A stretch of DNA of 40,598 nucleotides, from the NCBI GenBank assembly GCA_947165425.1, contig CAMVAJ010000017.1, positions 1-40,598 of the forward strand, written 5' to 3'. The stretch is from an uncultured Clostridia bacterium. Lineage in GTDB: Bacteria > Bacillota > Clostridia > Christensenellales > Aristaeellaceae. Positions 31,145 through 38,581 of this stretch are shown in pieces (the first letter of the stretch is position 1; each line of letters begins with the position of its first letter). The notes under the pieces are model-generated. The model made no database searches. It saw only the letters and a list, made by a program, of their open reading frames with translations, and was not told the DNA's origin. The position numbers were made by a program, and so were the translations under genes.

Positions 31145-32788
31145 ATGGCGACAAAGACGAGCCTTTTGGAGCTGAACAAGCCGGCGACCGGGGAAGCGCC
31201 GGACATTGCGCTGCTGAACGAAAACGCGGACATCCTGGATGCCGAGGTGGGCGGCCGGCCCAAAACTGTGAACGGGGAGAACCCTGATGCAGCTGGGAAC
31301 ATCGAGATTGAGGAGGTGCCCTATGCCGGCAACCTGCGGAGCGATCAGACCCAGCGGAGCGTGGGCACCTATCTGCGGCGGACGACCGCCGGCGGGGCCG
31401 CCCTGCAGAGCGGCGATGCCTGGCTGATTGCGGTGCGCGGGCACCGGGACTGGACCGGACGGAGCGAGGAGGTGCTGACCGTCACCAGCAGCAACACGGC
31501 ACTGGAGCTGGACATCGACCGGGAAACCTATCTGGCTTATGCGCAGCCGACCGAAGAGTTGATTACCATGCTGACATACAGCGGCAGCAGCTGGAGTATG
31601 GATCCGGCGCTGTATGGCGTAACGGTGACCGGGACGCCCGCGGCGGGAGACACACTGACGATCTATTACGCCCCGGAGGCGCGCGGGACCATCGTACAGA
31701 GCACGCCGCAGCGGTTTGTGGCTACGGGCTGGAACCTTTACGAACCCGCAGCGGGATACGCCCGGGTGGTGAGGTATTCGGATGAGTACGGATACCGGAT
31801 TGTGGGGGCCTACACCGGGATCCAGTGGAGCGCGACCGAGAACGGAGCCAGGACGTCTCTGACGCCCAGCAGCAGCGGGCTTTTCCAGGTGCCGGCGGAC
31901 GGGTTTGTACATGTGAGCGGCGGGGCGGCGGCGAGCACCGCGATCTACACCACCTGGAGCGACATGCAGGCGGAGCTGCCCGGCGGGGCTTTTGAGAGCT
32001 ACCGGGAGGACGCGATCGACCTGGCCAGCATCATGGCCAATTATTTCGCGTTTGGGCTCTGCCAGGTGGGCAGCTACGCGGATGAAATCAATCTGAGCAC
32101 CGGGGTAGCCACCAGCTGGATCGACCGGATGCTTTATACGCCGGCCAACCTGGCCGCTACGGAGGCTGCCGGACGGCCCTATGAGGCAGATGAGAATTAT
32201 ATCTATCAGGTGCGGGCCGCAGCCGTGACCAATCCGATCAGCATCGCCAACGGGTACGCGGGCGATGAGTACGGCATGGAATTTATCGACGGCAGCCAGG
32301 CTGCGGTGACCTGCGAGACGCTCTACGGCGCCAATCTTAAAAACAAACTGGAGCGCAATGTGTTGACCATCAGTCAGCAGACGCTGAGCGCTTCGGAGCA
32401 GGCCCAGGTGATGACCAACCTGGGTATGAGCCTGGAAGAACTGTGCAACAGCATCAGCGGAGCGGTGAGTGCCGGACTGGTCAGCAATGTCAATACAAAG
32501 ATTTCCACCAGCGCGACGCTGCGGATGTGGAAGTGTGGGCATATGCTTGAGCTGAGCATGATGCCCAGGGCGACGGAAGCAATGCAGGACGGAGACGTGA
32601 TCTTTACGCTGGCCGAAGGGGTGCGGCCGGTGATGGCAGTGTATGAGCCGCTGCTGAATGAGGCATACCGAGTATACCAAAGCAAGGGCATCAGCATCAG
32701 TGCATCCTCCGGGGACGTCACACTGCGGCTTAACGCAGATCTGCCGGCCGGATATTTCCGGGTGCACATGGTGTTTTTGATCTATTGA
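31145..32788 (+). CDS. Tail fibre protein
   Basis: 547 aa. It opens with TSLLELNKPATGEAPDIALL, a common fibre attachment motif of Firmicutes phages, then DAEVGGRPKTVNGENPDAAG. The central part is beta-rich and aromatic with many short Gly/Ser turns, and the C-terminus is a probable receptor-facing head. A terminator follows immediately. It probably contributes to host binding together with the next two genes. Confidence 0.75.
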   Translation: MATKTSLLELNKPATGEAPDIALLNENADILDAEVGGRPKTVNGENPDAAGNIEIEEVPYAGNLRSDQTQRSVGTYLRRTTAGGAALQSGDAWLIAVRGHRDWTGRSEEVLTVTSSNTALELDIDRETYLAYAQPTEELITMLTYSGSSWSMDPALYGVTVTGTPAAGDTLTIYYAPEARGTIVQSTPQRFVATGWNLYEPAAGYARVVRYSDEYGYRIVGAYTGIQWSATENGARTSLTPSSSGLFQVPADGFVHVSGGAAASTAIYTTWSDMQAELPGGAFESYREDAIDLASIMANYFAFGLCQVGSYADEINLSTGVATSWIDRMLYTPANLAATEAAGRPYEADENYIYQVRAAAVTNPISIANGYAGDEYGMEFIDGSQAAVTCETLYGANLKNKLERNVLTISQQTLSASEQAQVMTNLGMSLEELCNSISGAVSAGLVSNVNTKISTSATLRMWKCGHMLELSMMPRATEAMQDGDVIFTLAEGVRPVMAVYEPLLNEAYRVYQSKGISISASSGDVTLRLNADLPAGYFRVHMVFLIY

Positions 32789-32794
32789 CGCAGG

Positions 32795-32818
32795 AGCCGG
32801 CCGGGTGGCCGGCTTTTT
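32795..32818 (+). terminator. Rho-independent terminator after the tail fibre
   Basis: AGCCGGCC (32795-32802) pairs perfectly with GGCCGGCT (32807-32814) across GGGT, followed by TTTTT. Confidence 0.9.
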
Positions 32819-32839
32819 AATTAAAAGGAGGGAGAGACA

Positions 32840-33985
32840 ATGCGTTACCTCGACGTCACCCGGGGGCTGAATCACATCGGCCGCCTGGGAGAAAACGAAC
32901 ACCGGACGCTCCGGTTCGGGGAGACGGCTGCGGATCTGGCCATGTATCCGGACGCCACGGTGGCGGTCATCCACCGGCGGTATGGGGATGATGTGGGCTA
33001 TCCTGTGCCGCCGAGCCAGATCACGATCCAGGATGGGGTCGTGTGCTGGATGATTGCCAGCAGCGATCTGGGCGTGAAGGGCCGTGGAAAGGTGGAGGTG
33101 ATTCTCTACCAGGGTACTGTGATCGCCAAGAGCTACATTTTTGACACGATGGTGGATGACGCGCTGGATGGGTCCGGGGAGAATCCGGATCCGGTCCGGA
33201 GCTTTGTCCAGGACGTGACGGAGCTGACGGAGCGGGCCGAGGCTGCCGCGGAGCTGCTTGAGCATCCGGAGGCGGTGGCTGAGACGCTGGCACCCGGGAG
33301 CCCGGCAACGGCTGCCTATTCGGGCGGGACGTTTACGTTCGGGATCCCGGAGGGGCAGAAGGGCGACAAGGGTGACACCGGCGCGACCGGTCCTCAGGGA
33401 CCGCAGGGCATCCAGGGTGTGCAGGGCCCCCAGGGCATCCAGGGGCCGAAGGGAGATCCGGGCGAGGATTATGTGATCACGAGCGCGGATTATGACGAGA
33501 TCGCCGGCGAGGTGGCCACCCGGCGGGCGATCCAGGGCAAGGTGGATGCTGCGAAGGATGCTGCTGATCTGGCCCGGGGATATGCGGAAGGAAAGCACCT
33601 GGACGGGACGGACAATACTTCGCTTATTGGCAATAATGCAAACTATCATGCGGAGCAGGCCAAGAAATGGGCAGATGGAGAAGATGCCTCCGGCGATCCG
33701 GTTGAAAGCACCGAACCTCAGTATCAGGACAGCGCAAAGTATTGGGCCGGACAGGCTGCCGATACGGCTGGGATGCTGGGAGATGTGGCACTGGACAGCA
33801 CGGCTCAGAAGTTTGTCCAGCTCGTTGATGATAACAGCATCCTGACCGAAGAAATGTTTGACCTGATGATTGATATGCTGCCGGGTGATGACTCTGGCCA
33901 GCTGATCTTGCAGGATCTTGTGGACGAAAACAGCAATCTCGACCTGCTGGTGCGAGAGCTGCTTGAAAGGGAGGCAACAGCATGA
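32840..33985 (+). CDS. Collagen-repeat tail fibre / upper baseplate-like protein
   Basis: 381 aa. The N-terminal ~115 residues form a beta domain of the upper-baseplate type ([38 protein letters not shown]). A helix precedes about 12 collagen Gly-X-Y triplets at ~174-211 ([19 protein letters not shown]). The rest is helical and probably trimeric ([16 protein letters not shown]). A collagen stalk is typical of fibres that hold a terminal binding domain. The next gene, the DGR target, overlaps its stop by four bases and may be the head of this fibre. Confidence 0.8.
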   Translation: MRYLDVTRGLNHIGRLGENEHRTLRFGETAADLAMYPDATVAVIHRRYGDDVGYPVPPSQITIQDGVVCWMIASSDLGVKGRGKVEVILYQGTVIAKSYIFDTMVDDALDGSGENPDPVRSFVQDVTELTERAEAAAELLEHPEAVAETLAPGSPATAAYSGGTFTFGIPEGQKGDKGDTGATGPQGPQGIQGVQGPQGIQGPKGDPGEDYVITSADYDEIAGEVATRRAIQGKVDAAKDAADLARGYAEGKHLDGTDNTSLIGNNANYHAEQAKKWADGEDASGDPVESTEPQYQDSAKYWAGQAADTAGMLGDVALDSTAQKFVQLVDDNSILTEEMFDLMIDMLPGDDSGQLILQDLVDENSNLDLLVRELLEREATA

Positions 33986-35031
33986 GCGAGGTTAAGGTTT
34001 TTATCAAAGATCAGACGCTGAGGTCGATCCATACGCAGCTGGCGGCGCGGAACGCCCATTTGAACCAGCTGGTACAGGCGTACGCCAACGATGACTGGCA
34101 AAAGGTTCAGGCCAACGTCAAGGCTGGCAAGGCTCGCGCCCTATACAATGTCGGCGATGAGTTTATCACGCACTACACACTTGGCGGCACTGTTTACGAT
34201 ATGCCGTGGGTCGTGCTGGACAATGACCGCGAGTGCGAATGGGCGGACGGCACGAAGCATCCGGGCCTTTGGCTGGGAATGAAATACTGCAGCATTGAGG
34301 ATATCCAGTTCGACGCGGCTGAAAACACTGTCGTGGATCTGACGGAAGAGCCGAACGCGCTGGAGGGCTGGTATTACTGGGGAAAGACCGGGAGTACATA
34401 CACAGCTCTGGAACTGGAGGCTGGGGACGCAATACCGACAACTTACGACAGTGTGCATAAGTGCGGAATCAACAACCGCAGTGTGTTGACGGATGGTTAC
34501 AACCGCTGGAGCCACAGCGGAAAGCGGCAGTGGCTGAACAGCGCAGCTCCTGCTGGGGAATGGTGGGAGGAACAGCACCTTGGAGACAAGGCACCGAGCC
34601 AGCTGGCTACCAGAGCCGGATTTATGGCTGGGCTGGATGCTGATTTCCTCGCAGTTGTCAATCCGGTGAAGATCAAAACAGCCTGTAATACTGTGACGGA
34701 CGGCGGCGTGATCGACACGACTGTGGACAGGTTCTTCCTTCAGTCTGTGGAAGAGGTTTACGGCGTACCGCAGTTGGCAGATGCCGAGGGGCCTTACTTC
34801 CCGTACTGGAAAGATATTACCGGGCTGGATGAGCCGAGCAATGCGACCAATGAAGCACGGAAGATTCGGAGGATTAACGCTCCTACTGGTTCGGCGGCTG
34901 TTGTTCGGCTGCGGTCTGCTTATCGCGGCTACTCGAACTACGCGTGGTACATCTATTCCGGCGGTTACCTCAACAACGTCCACTACGCGACCTACAGCTA
35001 TGCCGCTCTCGCGGCTTGTGTAATCTCGTAA
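33982..35031 (+). CDS. DGR target: C-type-lectin-like receptor-binding protein with variable C-terminus
   Basis: 349 aa. The N-terminal ~50 residues are helical and probably mediate attachment. The rest resembles the DUF6273/CLec fold used by DGR targets ([20 protein letters not shown] is the family's WLN-type motif; [10 protein letters not shown]). The last ~45 residues (from AAVVRLRS, ~305) are encoded by the variable repeat. Compared with the template, Asn codons now read Y314, Y317, Y320, Y325, Y329, T337, Y338 and V333/H334/Y335, with N319, N331 and N332 unchanged; A345 replaces Asp. It is coupled to the collagen-fibre gene, so it is probably the tail's variable adhesin. Confidence 0.92.
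   Translation: MSEVKVFIKDQTLRSIHTQLAARNAHLNQLVQAYANDDWQKVQANVKAGKARALYNVGDEFITHYTLGGTVYDMPWVVLDNDRECEWADGTKHPGLWLGMKYCSIEDIQFDAAENTVVDLTEEPNALEGWYYWGKTGSTYTALELEAGDAIPTTYDSVHKCGINNRSVLTDGYNRWSHSGKRQWLNSAAPAGEWWEEQHLGDKAPSQLATRAGFMAGLDADFLAVVNPVKIKTACNTVTDGGVIDTTVDRFFLQSVEEVYGVPQLADAEGPYFPYWKDITGLDEPSNATNEARKIRRINAPTGSAAVVRLRSAYRGYSNYAWYIYSGGYLNNVHYATYSYAALAACVIS
34891..35020 (+). repeat. DGR variable repeat (VR)
   Basis: 130 bases, the 3' end of the target gene, matching the template repeat at 35519-35645. Differences fall at template adenines, apart from one C-to-T (codon 328) and one extra codon. The first 30 bases are identical and contain no adenine. The GC-rich segment GCCGCTCTCGCGG (35002-35014) near its 3' end is the likely initiation-of-mutagenic-homing region. 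Confidence 0.95.
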
Positions 35032-35040
35032 TCAGCAATA

Positions 35041-35058
35041 GGGGCGCGTAAGCGCCCC
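35041..35058. promoter_or_regulatory. Hairpin with GNRA loop just after the VR
   Basis: GGGGCGC (35041-35047), loop GTAA, GCGCCCC (35052-35058): a 7-bp GC stem 20 bases beyond the VR. In studied DGRs a hairpin or cruciform with a four-base loop at this position promotes homing. There is no T run, so a terminator is less likely. Confidence 0.75.
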
Positions 35059-35072
35059 CAGAAAGGAGAACA

Positions 35073-35486
35073 ATGAGTGTAGCAGAACCATTAAGACATA
35101 AAGGCCGGCTCGAAGTCCATGTTAAAGCGCAGGCTCTCGCTGCGTACACGGCTCTGATCTTAAAGAACCCGAAAGTCTTTGACCCAGAAGTTGACGTCGA
35201 ACTCATTAACAGGATCAGAAACTGTGCCTACGACATTTATGCAAAATCGTGGGCCGCGAACAAAGTACACGCAGAGACGAACAGCGAAAACCGCGCGATC
35301 CGCTATAGACTTCAGGAAGAAAGCATTCTCTTATGTGATGAGATGATGGCCTATATTGGCATCGCCAAGGCTGTTTTCAAACTTCGAAAGAAGAGAATGA
35401 AATACTGGAGCGGAATGATAACAGAGGTCAGAAACCTGCTGCAAGCATGGAAAGAAAGCGATGTAAAGCGCTACGGTCAGCCGTAA
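35073..35486 (+). CDS. avd: DGR accessory variability determinant (Avd-like, four-helix bundle)
   Basis: 137 aa, all helical and basic. It has the layout of the 23S-intervening/Avd four-helix bundle: EVHVKAQALAAYTALILKNP, LINRIRNCAYDIYAKSWAAN, then ENRAIRYRLQEESILLCDEM and WSGMITEVRNLLQAWKESD. Avd forms a pentameric barrel that binds both the reverse transcriptase and template RNA and is needed for mutagenesis. Position between VR and TR and an AGAAAGGAG ribosome site agree. Confidence 0.9.
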   Translation: MSVAEPLRHKGRLEVHVKAQALAAYTALILKNPKVFDPEVDVELINRIRNCAYDIYAKSWAANKVHAETNSENRAIRYRLQEESILLCDEMMAYIGIAKAVFKLRKKRMKYWSGMITEVRNLLQAWKESDVKRYGQP

Positions 35487-35490
35487 GCGA

Positions 35491-35519
35491 TTTACATAAA
35501 TAAGGGTGTAGGCTATAAT
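35491..35519 (+). promoter_or_regulatory. Promoter for template-repeat RNA
   Basis: TTTACA (35491-35496), a 17-base spacer and consensus TATAAT (35514-35519). The last T of the -10 box is the first base of VR/TR identity, so transcription would begin about seven bases inside the TR. This promoter would supply template RNA, and possibly RT mRNA, independently of late read-through. Confidence 0.8.
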
Positions 35520-35645
35520 CGGCGGCTGTTGTTCGGCTGCGGTCTGCTAATCGCGGCAACTCGAACAACGCGTGGTACATCAATTCCGGCGGCAACCTCA
35601 ACAACAACAACGCGAACAACAGCTATGCCGCTCTCGCGGATTGTG
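35519..35645 (+). repeat. DGR template repeat (TR)
   Basis: 127 bases, matching the VR except at adenines, one other base and a three-base length difference. It contains 12 Asn codons (AAC/AAT) in the VR reading frame, including a run of four AAC. AAY codons allow wide amino-acid choice with no stop codon when the adenines mutate. The final shared bases are GCGG-A-TTGTG. Confidence 0.95.
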
Positions 35646-35798
35646 CCTAACTGTCCTCCTGCAAATGGGTTTCACACAGTGAGACGCCGCAGGAGCGATA
35701 TTGACACAAGGAGCCGAACCCTTGCCGTAAGGCGAACAATGAGCAGCTGATGCAGTCGGGATTCGTCCCGGTACTGCTATACACGGTTGTATTATGGT
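35526..35798 (+). ncRNA. Template RNA with downstream structured spacer
   Basis: The region from the predicted start in TR to the RT start has no convincing gene. After TR it has complementary segments TCCTCCTGC (35652-35660) and GCAGGAGCG (35689-35697), and a small hairpin CGGGATTCGTCCCG (35757-35770). In studied DGRs, RNA downstream of TR forms the platform for RT-Avd and self-priming. Exact boundaries cannot be read from sequence. Confidence 0.6.
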
Positions 35799-36899
35799 AT
35801 GGAGAAGACAGAAGATTACATTATAGGATTCGAGGCGCTTTGGAACTCAATGATGAAATGCAAACGCGGCGTATTGTGGAAGGACAGCGTTGCGTGGTTT
35901 GTGCTGAACGGAGTTGCAGAGGTTACAAAGTTAAGCGATGAACTCGAATCGGGGACTTACAAAGAACGGGGTCACAAGTATTTTGTACTCAAATACCCGA
36001 AGGAAAGGCAGATCATGAGCATTGCCTTTCGCGACAGGGTTTATCAGAGAAGCCTGAACGATGTGGCGATCTATCCAAAGATGGTTAAAAGTTTTATCTA
36101 CGACAATGGGGCTTGCCAGAAAGGCAAAGGAGCTGATTTCTCACGGGAACGCATGAAGTGCCACATGGAACGGTACTATCGGAAACACGGAGCGGCAGGA
36201 TTTGTGCTGAAGATTGATATCAGGAAATATTATGATTCAATGCGGCACGATGTGGTCAAAGAAATGTTTGCCAGAAAACTGCCAGAGAATGAAGCTAAAC
36301 GGGCTGCTGATATCCTTGACGGGTTTCCGGGAGACATTGGGTTTAACCCAGGGAGCCAGATCATTCAGATCGCCGGGATCTCGCTGCTTGATCCTCTGGA
36401 TCACTTTATCAAAGAACGGCTCCGGGTAAAGTATTATTCGAGGTACATGGATGACATGGTGCTTATCAGCGACAACTACAAGCAGTTGGAGGATTGGCTG
36501 GAGATCATCAAAGGCAAGCTCGCGGAAATAGGGTTTGAAGTTCATCCGAAGAAAACCCGGATTACCTCGCTGCACAAAGGATTTCCGTGGCTTGGTTACG
36601 ATTACAGGCTTACCGGGACGGGCAAAGTTGTGATGACGGTTGACACGGGCCGGGTCAAAGCAGCGAGACGGAAATACTACAGACTGGCGCAAAAGTGCAA
36701 AAGAGGTGAAATAAGCCGTGAGAAAGTAGATCAAAGTTATCAGTGCTGGCGAAACTGTGCCAGCAAAGGAGACGGTAAACAGATGCTGAGACGGATGGAT
36801 CTGTATTACCAGAGTTTATGGGAGGAAGACGATGCTCAAGATTGTGAAGCGAAAGTATCCACTCAAGGAAGAGGGCAAGGTCAATCGGCTGCAGACTGA
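35799..36899 (+). CDS. DGR reverse transcriptase
   Basis: 366 aa. It copies TR RNA into cDNA with errors at adenines. Palm residues are visible: D140 in VLKIDIRKYYDSM and D218/D219 in SRYMDDMVLIS. Motif 4 reads NPGSQIIQ (183-190), with Q where most reverse transcriptases have P (QGxxxSP), which is a DGR hallmark. The fingers contain KYPKERQIMSIAFRDRV (~65-81). The thumb is the basic C-terminus, RVKAARRKYYRLAQKCKRGE. There is no maturase or nuclease domain. ATG 35799 has no clear ribosome site; TTG 35787 is the alternative. Its 3' end overlaps the next gene by 68 bases. Confidence 0.95.
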   Translation: MEKTEDYIIGFEALWNSMMKCKRGVLWKDSVAWFVLNGVAEVTKLSDELESGTYKERGHKYFVLKYPKERQIMSIAFRDRVYQRSLNDVAIYPKMVKSFIYDNGACQKGKGADFSRERMKCHMERYYRKHGAAGFVLKIDIRKYYDSMRHDVVKEMFARKLPENEAKRAADILDGFPGDIGFNPGSQIIQIAGISLLDPLDHFIKERLRVKYYSRYMDDMVLISDNYKQLEDWLEIIKGKLAEIGFEVHPKKTRITSLHKGFPWLGYDYRLTGTGKVVMTVDTGRVKAARRKYYRLAQKCKRGEISREKVDQSYQCWRNCASKGDGKQMLRRMDLYYQSLWEEDDAQDCEAKVSTQGRGQGQSAAD

Positions 36900-37104
36900 A
36901 CTTGACCAGGCAACAGGTGCGGCGGAACCCGTGCCGTTTACGGCAACGAAAACCTATCAGGCAGGAGAGGCTCTGAGCCATGCCGGACGGGTTTACATCG
37001 CAAGCACAGTAATTATTGCCGGAGAGACGGTCAGACCCGGCGATAACGCGACGGAAACCAGCATTGATGCTATCATCAATGCTTTGAATGCAAAGGAGGA
37101 TTAA
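36832..37104 (+). CDS. Small phage protein overlapping the RT 3' end
   Basis: 90 aa. GGGAGGAAG six bases before the ATG supports this start inside the RT gene, giving a 68-base overlap in another frame. Residues ~35-80 (ATKTYQAGEALSHAGRVYIA; GETVRPGDNATETSID) form a small beta module with the pattern Y-x2-GE-x4-G-x-Y-A-x3-I-x2-GE-x3-PG-N, common in virion proteins. It is probably a structural or fibre-associated protein. Its neighbours downstream are similar small genes. Confidence 0.7.
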   Translation: MLKIVKRKYPLKEEGKVNRLQTELDQATGAAEPVPFTATKTYQAGEALSHAGRVYIASTVIIAGETVRPGDNATETSIDAIINALNAKED

Positions 37105-37108
37105 AGGT

Positions 37109-37342
37109 ATGTATCAGTATTATGTTGTTGAACTTCAGAAGTACGCGAATGGCGAATATGGGCATATCGTCCATTTTGCCTATGACGCGGATCAGGACAA
37201 AGCCCGGTTGAAGGGTGAAAGTAAATACCATGATGTGCTGGCTGCCGCTGCCATCAGCGAGCTTCCGGAACACGGGGCGATCCTGTTGAGCAGTAAGGGC
37301 GAGCCTGTGATGCATCAGTGCTATGTCCATGCAGCTGAGTGA
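37109..37342 (+). CDS. Hypothetical small phage protein
   Basis: 77 aa from the ATG ten bases after AGGAGG. It begins with a strand-like YQYYVVELQKYANGEYG and continues SKYHDVLAAAAISELPEHGA. It looks like a small alpha/beta protein frequent at the end of tail modules. No function is recognised. It overlaps the next small frame by 20 bases. Confidence 0.6.
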   Translation: MYQYYVVELQKYANGEYGHIVHFAYDADQDKARLKGESKYHDVLAAAAISELPEHGAILLSSKGEPVMHQCYVHAAE

Positions 37343-37439
37343 TTTTGACCTTGGCGAGCTGTCCATACCGGAGCTGATCGAGCTGATGCACCGGATACTG
37401 GACGAGATGCAGCTCAGAGCCATGCAGGATGCGGAGTGA
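37323..37439 (+). CDS. Small helical protein (38 aa)
   Basis: A 38-codon frame starting MSMQLSDFDLGELSIPELIE and ending in an acidic helix, overlapping the previous gene. It has the amphipathic pattern and position of small proteins that often follow the 77-aa type. A second ATG at 37329 is possible. There is no strong ribosome site, so coupling is assumed. Confidence 0.45.
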   Translation: MSMQLSDFDLGELSIPELIELMHRILDEMQLRAMQDAE

Positions 37440-37442
37440 GTT

Positions 37443-37470
37443 ACTTCGCATTATCCAAATAATGTGAAGT
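37443..37470. promoter_or_regulatory. dif-like recombination site
   Basis: 28 bases in an 11-6-11 layout: ACTTCGCATTA, spacer TCCAAA, TAATGTGAAGT. The arms are inverted repeats with one mismatch, and the repeat extends two bases further on each side (37441-37472). This is the architecture of XerC/XerD dif sites, and the arms share ACTTC and T-ATGT-AA-T with the Bacillus and E. coli dif arms as I recall them. It lies 58 bases from the stop of a Xer-like recombinase gene. Confidence 0.6.
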
Positions 37471-37488
37471 AAGAACAGGCAAAAGAAT

Positions 37489-37519
37489 AGCCTCCCGGGC
37501 GCTCCGGGAGGCTGGTTTT
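37489..37519. terminator. Bidirectional terminator
   Basis: AGCCTCCCGG (37489-37498) pairs with CCGGGAGGCT (37504-37513) over a five-base loop, followed by GGTTTT on the plus strand and by ATTCTTTT on the minus strand. It would end both the rightward tail/DGR transcript and the leftward recombinase transcript. Confidence 0.85.
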
Positions 37520-37528
37520 GTATCCGAG

Positions 37529-38530
37529 TCAGGCGGTGAACTTCGTGTGTGCATCCTGGACGGCACTGTCATCAACCTGAGCATAACAGGTCAGGGTGGT
37601 GCTGATATTCGCGTGACCCAGGAGCCGCTGCACCTGTTCGACCGGCATTCCACGACGGAGGGACAATGTGCCAGTGGTGCGGCGCATGGCGTGCGGGGTG
37701 ACGTTGGCCGTGATCGATGTCCGGGCAGCGATCTTATCCAGGGCCTGCTCGACGGCTTCCTTGGTCAGCGGGTGCGCCGGCTTCCGATCAGAAACGAAGA
37801 CGTGCGGACAGTCGTCGGTACGGGAGGCAAGGTAGGCTTTGAGGGATACGACAGCTTCCGGATTAAGATAGGACACGCGGCGCTTATCGCCTTTTCCGTG
37901 CTGGATGATAACGGTCAGATCATCAAAATTAACATCGCTTTTTTGCAGGGCAGTTAGCTCCGACACACGGATGCCGGTGGAGTACAGCACATCCACAAGG
38001 GCTTTTTCCCTGGGTGTGCTGCAGGCGTGACGGAGGGTCTCAAGCTCCAGGGCGGTCATTCTGGGACGATTGACAGGGCCGGACTTGATTTTTGCAATCT
38101 TGGCGGCCGGGTTGCGGACGAGGTATTCTTCACGGACGCACCAGGCATAAAAGCCGTTGATCACAGTCCTGATGTGGTCGAGACTGCTGTTCTTGATGCC
38201 GCGCTGTTGCTGGTAGGTGTAGAGATAGGCACGGATGTCGTTGGTGGTGACGGCGTCAAAAGGCTTGCGAACGCTGTCAAAAAATGCGCGAAGGGTCCGG
38301 AGATAACCTTCGGTGGTGCAGCGGGATTTGTTCTCGACTGCGAGCGAGGCTACATACATTTTGATGATCTGCGGAAACTCTTCCGCAACGATCAGGTCAG
38401 TGCTTCTCTTTGAAATCTCATAACCACTGGATATTTGGTCGATTACAGCAAGAATCGCGGCGACGTCGCCGGAGCTGCGGGACTGCAGCAGGGTAGCGGC
38501 AATTTCGTTTCTCAGTTTTTCATAGCTCAT
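37529..38530 (-). CDS. Second tyrosine recombinase, XerC/XerD-like
   Basis: 333 aa from the ATG behind AGGAGGAG; an upstream in-frame ATG at 38554 lacks a ribosome site. A SAM-like DNA-binding domain (~50-150) is followed by a catalytic domain with R188 (STGIRVSEL), K213 or K216 (HGKGDKRR), H280-x2-R283 (TPHAMRR), H306 (LLGHAN) and Y316 (TCYAQVD). The set is complete. It is more Xer-like than the phage integrase at the left end and unrelated in its N-terminus. The dif-like 28-mer and terminator directly beyond its stop suggest it acts there. An alternative is control of a DNA inversion. Confidence 0.92.
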   Translation of the reverse strand: MSYEKLRNEIAATLLQSRSSGDVAAILAVIDQISSGYEISKRSTDLIVAEEFPQIIKMYVASLAVENKSRCTTEGYLRTLRAFFDSVRKPFDAVTTNDIRAYLYTYQQQRGIKNSSLDHIRTVINGFYAWCVREEYLVRNPAAKIAKIKSGPVNRPRMTALELETLRHACSTPREKALVDVLYSTGIRVSELTALQKSDVNFDDLTVIIQHGKGDKRRVSYLNPEAVVSLKAYLASRTDDCPHVFVSDRKPAHPLTKEAVEQALDKIAARTSITANVTPHAMRRTTGTLSLRRGMPVEQVQRLLGHANISTTLTCYAQVDDSAVQDAHTKFTA

Positions 38531-38547
38531 AAGACTCTCCTCCTGTG

Positions 38548-38576
38548 TTGTCAATCATTGGAGAGCATGCTAAAAT
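38548..38576 (+). promoter_or_regulatory. Plus-strand promoter in the recombinase leader
   Basis: TTGTCA (38548-38553), a 17-base spacer and TAAAAT (38571-38576), directed away from the recombinase gene. There is no plus-strand gene before the hairpin terminator at 38609-38642, so it probably makes a short RNA. Confidence 0.7.
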
Positions 38577-38581
38577 GATAC

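Noticed and set aside
30956-33649. 897-codon minus-strand open frame over fibre genes
   Set aside because: It is opposite three genes with clear starts, fibre motifs and a terminator between them; its composition is that of a GC shadow.
35041-35058. Hairpin after the target gene as a terminator
   Set aside because: No T run follows, and the Avd ribosome site comes directly after it; a DGR homing hairpin explains it better.
35529-35750. Open frame through the template repeat
   Set aside because: It is in a different frame from the VR coding frame, Thr/Arg-rich, has no ribosome site and covers a region expected to be non-coding RNA.
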